Shown here piece by piece: positions 61,586 to 64,000 of a stretch of 64,000 bases of DNA (its first letter is position 1; every line of letters starts with the position of its first letter). The notes beneath the pieces are model-generated. The model searched no databases. It had not been told where the DNA came from and was given only the letters and a program-made list of their open reading frames with translations. Source of the DNA: Desulfocurvibacter africanus subsp. africanus DSM 2603 (GTDB lineage Bacteria; Desulfobacterota; Desulfovibrionia; Desulfovibrionales; Desulfovibrionaceae); NCBI RefSeq assembly GCF_000422545.1, contig NZ_AULZ01000001.1:372001-436000 (forward strand). The letters are read 5' to 3'. A program made the translations under genes and the position numbers.

Positions 61586-62209
61586 CTAATATGAGGGCGG
61601 TACGTAGATGACGTCGTTGGGCTTGAGGAAGAAAGGCGCCTGATCCGGGTTCATGAGATCGACGCTCGTGGCCAGGCGTCTGCCTTCCATTTGGCGGAAG
61701 ACCACGACCTTGCTGATGTCGGCCGAGAGCCGCTTGAAGCCTCCGGCGGCCATGATGGCCTCCAGGGGCGTCATGCTGCCAGCCAGCTCGATGGCTCCGG
61801 GCTGCTCCACCTCGCCGCCGACCATGATCTGCCTGGCCGCCCGCTCGCGCAGGATGACCTTGATGGCCGGATCCTTGAGCTTGTCCTTGTGCAGGTCCTC
61901 CAGCTTCCGGCACAACTCCTCGGGCGTAAGGCCGGCAGCCTGGATGTTTTCCACGAGTTGCAGGGATATACGCCCATCACGACGAATCCGCTGGGTATCA
62001 TCCAGCTCGGGCCAGTAAAGAAACTGAACCTCGATCTCGTCACCCGGCTCCAGCTGGTCGCCGGCCTCGTTGGTCCAGGCCATGGGTTCCTTGGTCACCA
62101 CGCCGGCGGGCTTCTGGGCACAGGCGAACAACCCCGCTAGAAGCAGCAGCGACAGCGCCGCCAGCAACGTCATTTGGGCACGCATGCCGTTTCCTCCGTA
62201 TTTCAACAT
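61586..62209 (-). CDS. Wza-like polysaccharide export lipoprotein
   Basis: With the ATG at 62209 (AGGAGGAGAAGAAC upstream) the product is 207 residues; an ATG at 62185 also has GGAGGAA and gives a cleaner signal. The lipoprotein signal is ALSLLLLAGLFAC (lipobox Cys). The polysaccharide export domain includes LEPGDEIEVQFLYWPELDDT, GLTPEELCRKLEDLHKDKLK and the SLBB-like VGGEVEQPGAIELAGSMTPL. It is shorter than Wza and should form the outer-membrane channel with partners. It overlaps the deacetylase stop by seven bases. Confidence 0.9.
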   Translation of the reverse strand: MLKYGGNGMRAQMTLLAALSLLLLAGLFACAQKPAGVVTKEPMAWTNEAGDQLEPGDEIEVQFLYWPELDDTQRIRRDGRISLQLVENIQAAGLTPEELCRKLEDLHKDKLKDPAIKVILRERAARQIMVGGEVEQPGAIELAGSMTPLEAIMAAGGFKRLSADISKVVVFRQMEGRRLATSVDLMNPDQAPFFLKPNDVIYVPPSY

Positions 62210-63273
62210 GTTCTTCTCCTCCTGCCTGCCTCGAACATCTCCATGGCCTCGGGCAACAACCTGCGCGCGTGGTCGCGCAATGCCGCGGATTTGATCTTGG
62301 CCAGCAAACTCCCCACATCGTCGTTGCCATGCACCGAAACCCGCTGCAGCCGATAGCGGTCCGAGGCGCAGTGGTTGAGGCCCGGGGTCGTGGTCACGGC
62401 CAACCGGAAACCCTGGCGGGCCAACTGTTCCTCGACGTCGCCCGGGATGTGCGCCGGGCCTCCGAAAGGATAGGCGAACAAGGTCACGGGACTCTGCAGC
62501 TCGGATTCGAGACGCGCCTTGGAGGCCGCAAGCTCCACGCTGCCCCAGTCCGCACAAGCCGAGAGCACTGGATGATTCACGGTGTGCGAGCCGATGGTCA
62601 GCAGACCATCATCGCTGGCTCGGCGCAGCTCGTCCCAGGTGCTGAATCCGTTGCGCTCCGGACGTGCCATTTCCGGGAAAAGCTCCTCGGCCACGGAGCT
62701 GGCCCGTCCGCCGTTCTCCATGCAGCGCCGCAAGGTCACGGCGTTCATGGCCCACAGCAGCCTGTGCCGCCCACGCAGGGAGCGCGTGTCGAAACACCAG
62801 GAAAAGCCGTTGTCCCGAAAACGAACCATGCTTGCCACGGCAGCCCGAGCCGCCTGGAAGTTCATGTCCCACCAGGGCACGATCGCCGGATCGTCCACGA
62901 AGCCCGTGGATACGAACAGCGTGGCAGGGACGCCTGTGTCGCGCAGCACAGGCAGCCCCAGACGCAGGTTGTCGGCATAGCCGTCGTCGAAGGTCACGGA
63001 TACGCACAGTCCGCGAGGTTCGTGCCCCTGGCTCATCCGCTCGTGCAACTCGGCCAGGCTGATGACCTCGGCATGGCGGCGCAGGCCGAGCAACTGTTCG
63101 CGCATGCGCCCCACATGGGTGTAAAGGCTCGGCAGGAGCCGGCAGTCCATCCAGTCGGTGGTCAGGCGGTGGTAGTACAGAATGGCGTAGCCTTGCGGCG
63201 TGCCGCACAGGCGCATGGCCATGTTGATCCCCGCCAGCATCGTGGTCTTGAGTGTGGGCGCGAGCGGGCTCAT
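62203..63273 (-). CDS. Polysaccharide deacetylase (NodB-type)
   Basis: The ATG at 63273 (AAAGGAGGGTAGC upstream) gives 356 residues. It has the NodB fold motifs YAILYYHRL, VSVTFDDGYADNLRLGLPVL (catalytic TFDDG) and VPATLFVSTGFVDDP. Then come TIGSHTVNHPVLSA (HxxxH-type metal site) and VTLFAYPFGGPAHIPGDVEE. Such enzymes remove acetyl groups from amino sugars of the exported polymer. No signal peptide is evident, so the location is uncertain. It is a standard member of exosortase-type polysaccharide loci. It overlaps the neighbour upstream by four bases. Confidence 0.9.
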   Translation of the reverse strand: MSPLAPTLKTTMLAGINMAMRLCGTPQGYAILYYHRLTTDWMDCRLLPSLYTHVGRMREQLLGLRRHAEVISLAELHERMSQGHEPRGLCVSVTFDDGYADNLRLGLPVLRDTGVPATLFVSTGFVDDPAIVPWWDMNFQAARAAVASMVRFRDNGFSWCFDTRSLRGRHRLLWAMNAVTLRRCMENGGRASSVAEELFPEMARPERNGFSTWDELRRASDDGLLTIGSHTVNHPVLSACADWGSVELAASKARLESELQSPVTLFAYPFGGPAHIPGDVEEQLARQGFRLAVTTTPGLNHCASDRYRLQRVSVHGNDDVGSLLAKIKSAALRDHARRLLPEAMEMFEAGRRRRTC

Positions 63274-64000
63274 GCTACCCTCCTTTGCCTCATGCGCTTG
63301 AGGGTATTCACCGCGGAGCCCAAGGTCGCTTTGGCTTGGCCGCGCCAATACGCGTGCCAGGAAAACTTGAGGCCGCCGCCGCCCACGCCGGCCACCAGGT
63401 TCAGACAGCGAATGTGCTGCTTCGTCCAACTGAGCTTGTAGGGTTCGTCGCCCTGCAGAAAGTCGAAGCCCTGCCAGCCGCTCGCACAGCCCAGCTCCAT
63501 GAGCATGCTCACGTGCAGCTTGGTGGGCGACATATAGGAGTATTCCTTGTGGTAGGCTGTCTTGTAGTAATAGAGCCAGCCCTCCGAGAGGAAACCCAAG
63601 TGGTAGGATACGCGCCGTCCATCGATGCACAGGCTGGACAGGTGCAGACCCTTGCCCCACAACGATCGCGCCATGCCCCGGTAGTATTTCTGGTGGGAAA
63701 GGTTCGCGAACTCGCTGGGTTGCGACTCGGCATGCCATTTGTTTCGGTGGGTGGCGAACAGCTCCTCCAGCCAGCCGGATACGTCCTGCCGCCTTTCGAT
63801 CACCTCCAGGGACAGGCGACCGTCGAGCTGGCGCCTGCGCCTGCGAATGTCCTGGCGCAGCTTGGCGCTCCAAAGCTCCTCGGCCTTTGCGTAACTGTCG
63901 GGCAGGCGCAGATAGGGGCAGACGCTTTCTTTCGCGACCATGGGCCAGCCGCGCGCCGAGATATAGCGCTGCACGGTCTGTGCGGCCGGATGCGTTAGCG
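63270..64000 (-). CDS. CelD/FemAB-like N-acyltransferase domain protein (5' end beyond window)
   Basis: The frame remains open to the window edge, so only the C-terminal 240 or so residues are visible. It contains IRRRRRQLDGRLSLEVIERR, WHAESQPSEFANLSHQKYYR, SYHLGFLSEGWLYYYKTAYH and GCASGWQGFDFLQGDEPYKL. This is the GNAT-type Acetyltransf_6 (CelD/BcsL, FemAB-like) fold. Family members are 350-400 residues long. The domain is common in exopolysaccharide loci next to polysaccharide deacetylases. It probably transfers an acyl or aminoacyl group; the substrate is unknown. Confidence 0.8.
   Translation of the reverse strand, partial: LTHPAAQTVQRYISARGWPMVAKESVCPYLRLPDSYAKAEELWSAKLRQDIRRRRRQLDGRLSLEVIERRQDVSGWLEELFATHRNKWHAESQPSEFANLSHQKYYRGMARSLWGKGLHLSSLCIDGRRVSYHLGFLSEGWLYYYKTAYHKEYSYMSPTKLHVSMLMELGCASGWQGFDFLQGDEPYKLSWTKQHIRCLNLVAGVGGGGLKFSWHAYWRGQAKATLGSAVNTLKRMRQRRVA

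Overview
The window reads as a stretch of chromosome from a GC-rich deltaproteobacterial sulfate reducer of the Desulfovibrionaceae type. The pointers are a tetraheme class III cytochrome c3 gene, a TauE/SafE permease operon behind a sigma-54 promoter, several two-component proteins, a di-heme peroxidase and a large exopolysaccharide locus. The family assignment is inference from gene content. I see no phage, transposase, rRNA or CRISPR array.

Layout. 0-12 kb holds housekeeping genes (YgjP-like peptidase, DsbA-like protein, hemC, shikimate kinase, YkgJ-like Cys-cluster protein), a sulfotransferase, a glycosyltransferase-methyltransferase fusion and a minus-strand glycan operon (glycosyltransferase, CMP-sugar synthetase-like protein and a second cytidylyltransferase-like protein). 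12-16.2 kb is a tandem array of six small secreted EF-hand proteins, four of them preceded by the same promoter-like element. 16.6-21.6 kb has a DegP-like lipoprotein protease, cytochrome c3 and an orphan pair of oligopeptide-type permeases. 21.7-31.5 kb has tRNA-Ala, a second sulfotransferase, a YitT-type membrane protein, an NfeD/SPFH pair, tRNA-Arg, an SDR, a PreP-like M16 protease and a di-heme peroxidase. 31.8-32.0 kb is a broken partial copy of the cytochrome c3 gene.

32.1-44.7 kb looks like one regulatory and transport module: two histidine kinases, two receiver proteins, a PEP-synthase-like protein with a replaced C-terminus, a membrane-bound sigma-54-type AAA+ regulator, and a divergent sigma-54-promoter operon carrying a TauE/SafE permease with four small or unknown envelope proteins. 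A chemoreceptor and tRNA-Leu follow.

47.7-64 kb is a minus-strand exopolysaccharide locus. In transcription order it has a CelD/FemAB-like protein (cut by the window edge), polysaccharide deacetylase, Wza-like export lipoprotein, Wzz-like protein, ExeA-like ATPase with a LysM domain, a CpsD-like protein lacking the Walker A lysine, a polyprenyl sugar transferase, glycosyltransferases, an O-antigen ligase-like protein and a flippase. The gene set resembles exosortase (XrtA)-associated polysaccharide loci, but no exosortase is in the window.

Five copies of a roughly 127-bp structured intergenic repeat (TAGAGCA...TGCTCTA ends, three stem-loops) lie near gene ends at 1.9, 3.3, 16.3, 22.7 and 29.7 kb. 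Start codons were chosen from Shine-Dalgarno sites and signal peptides read by eye. No database search was possible, so family names rest on recognised motifs.
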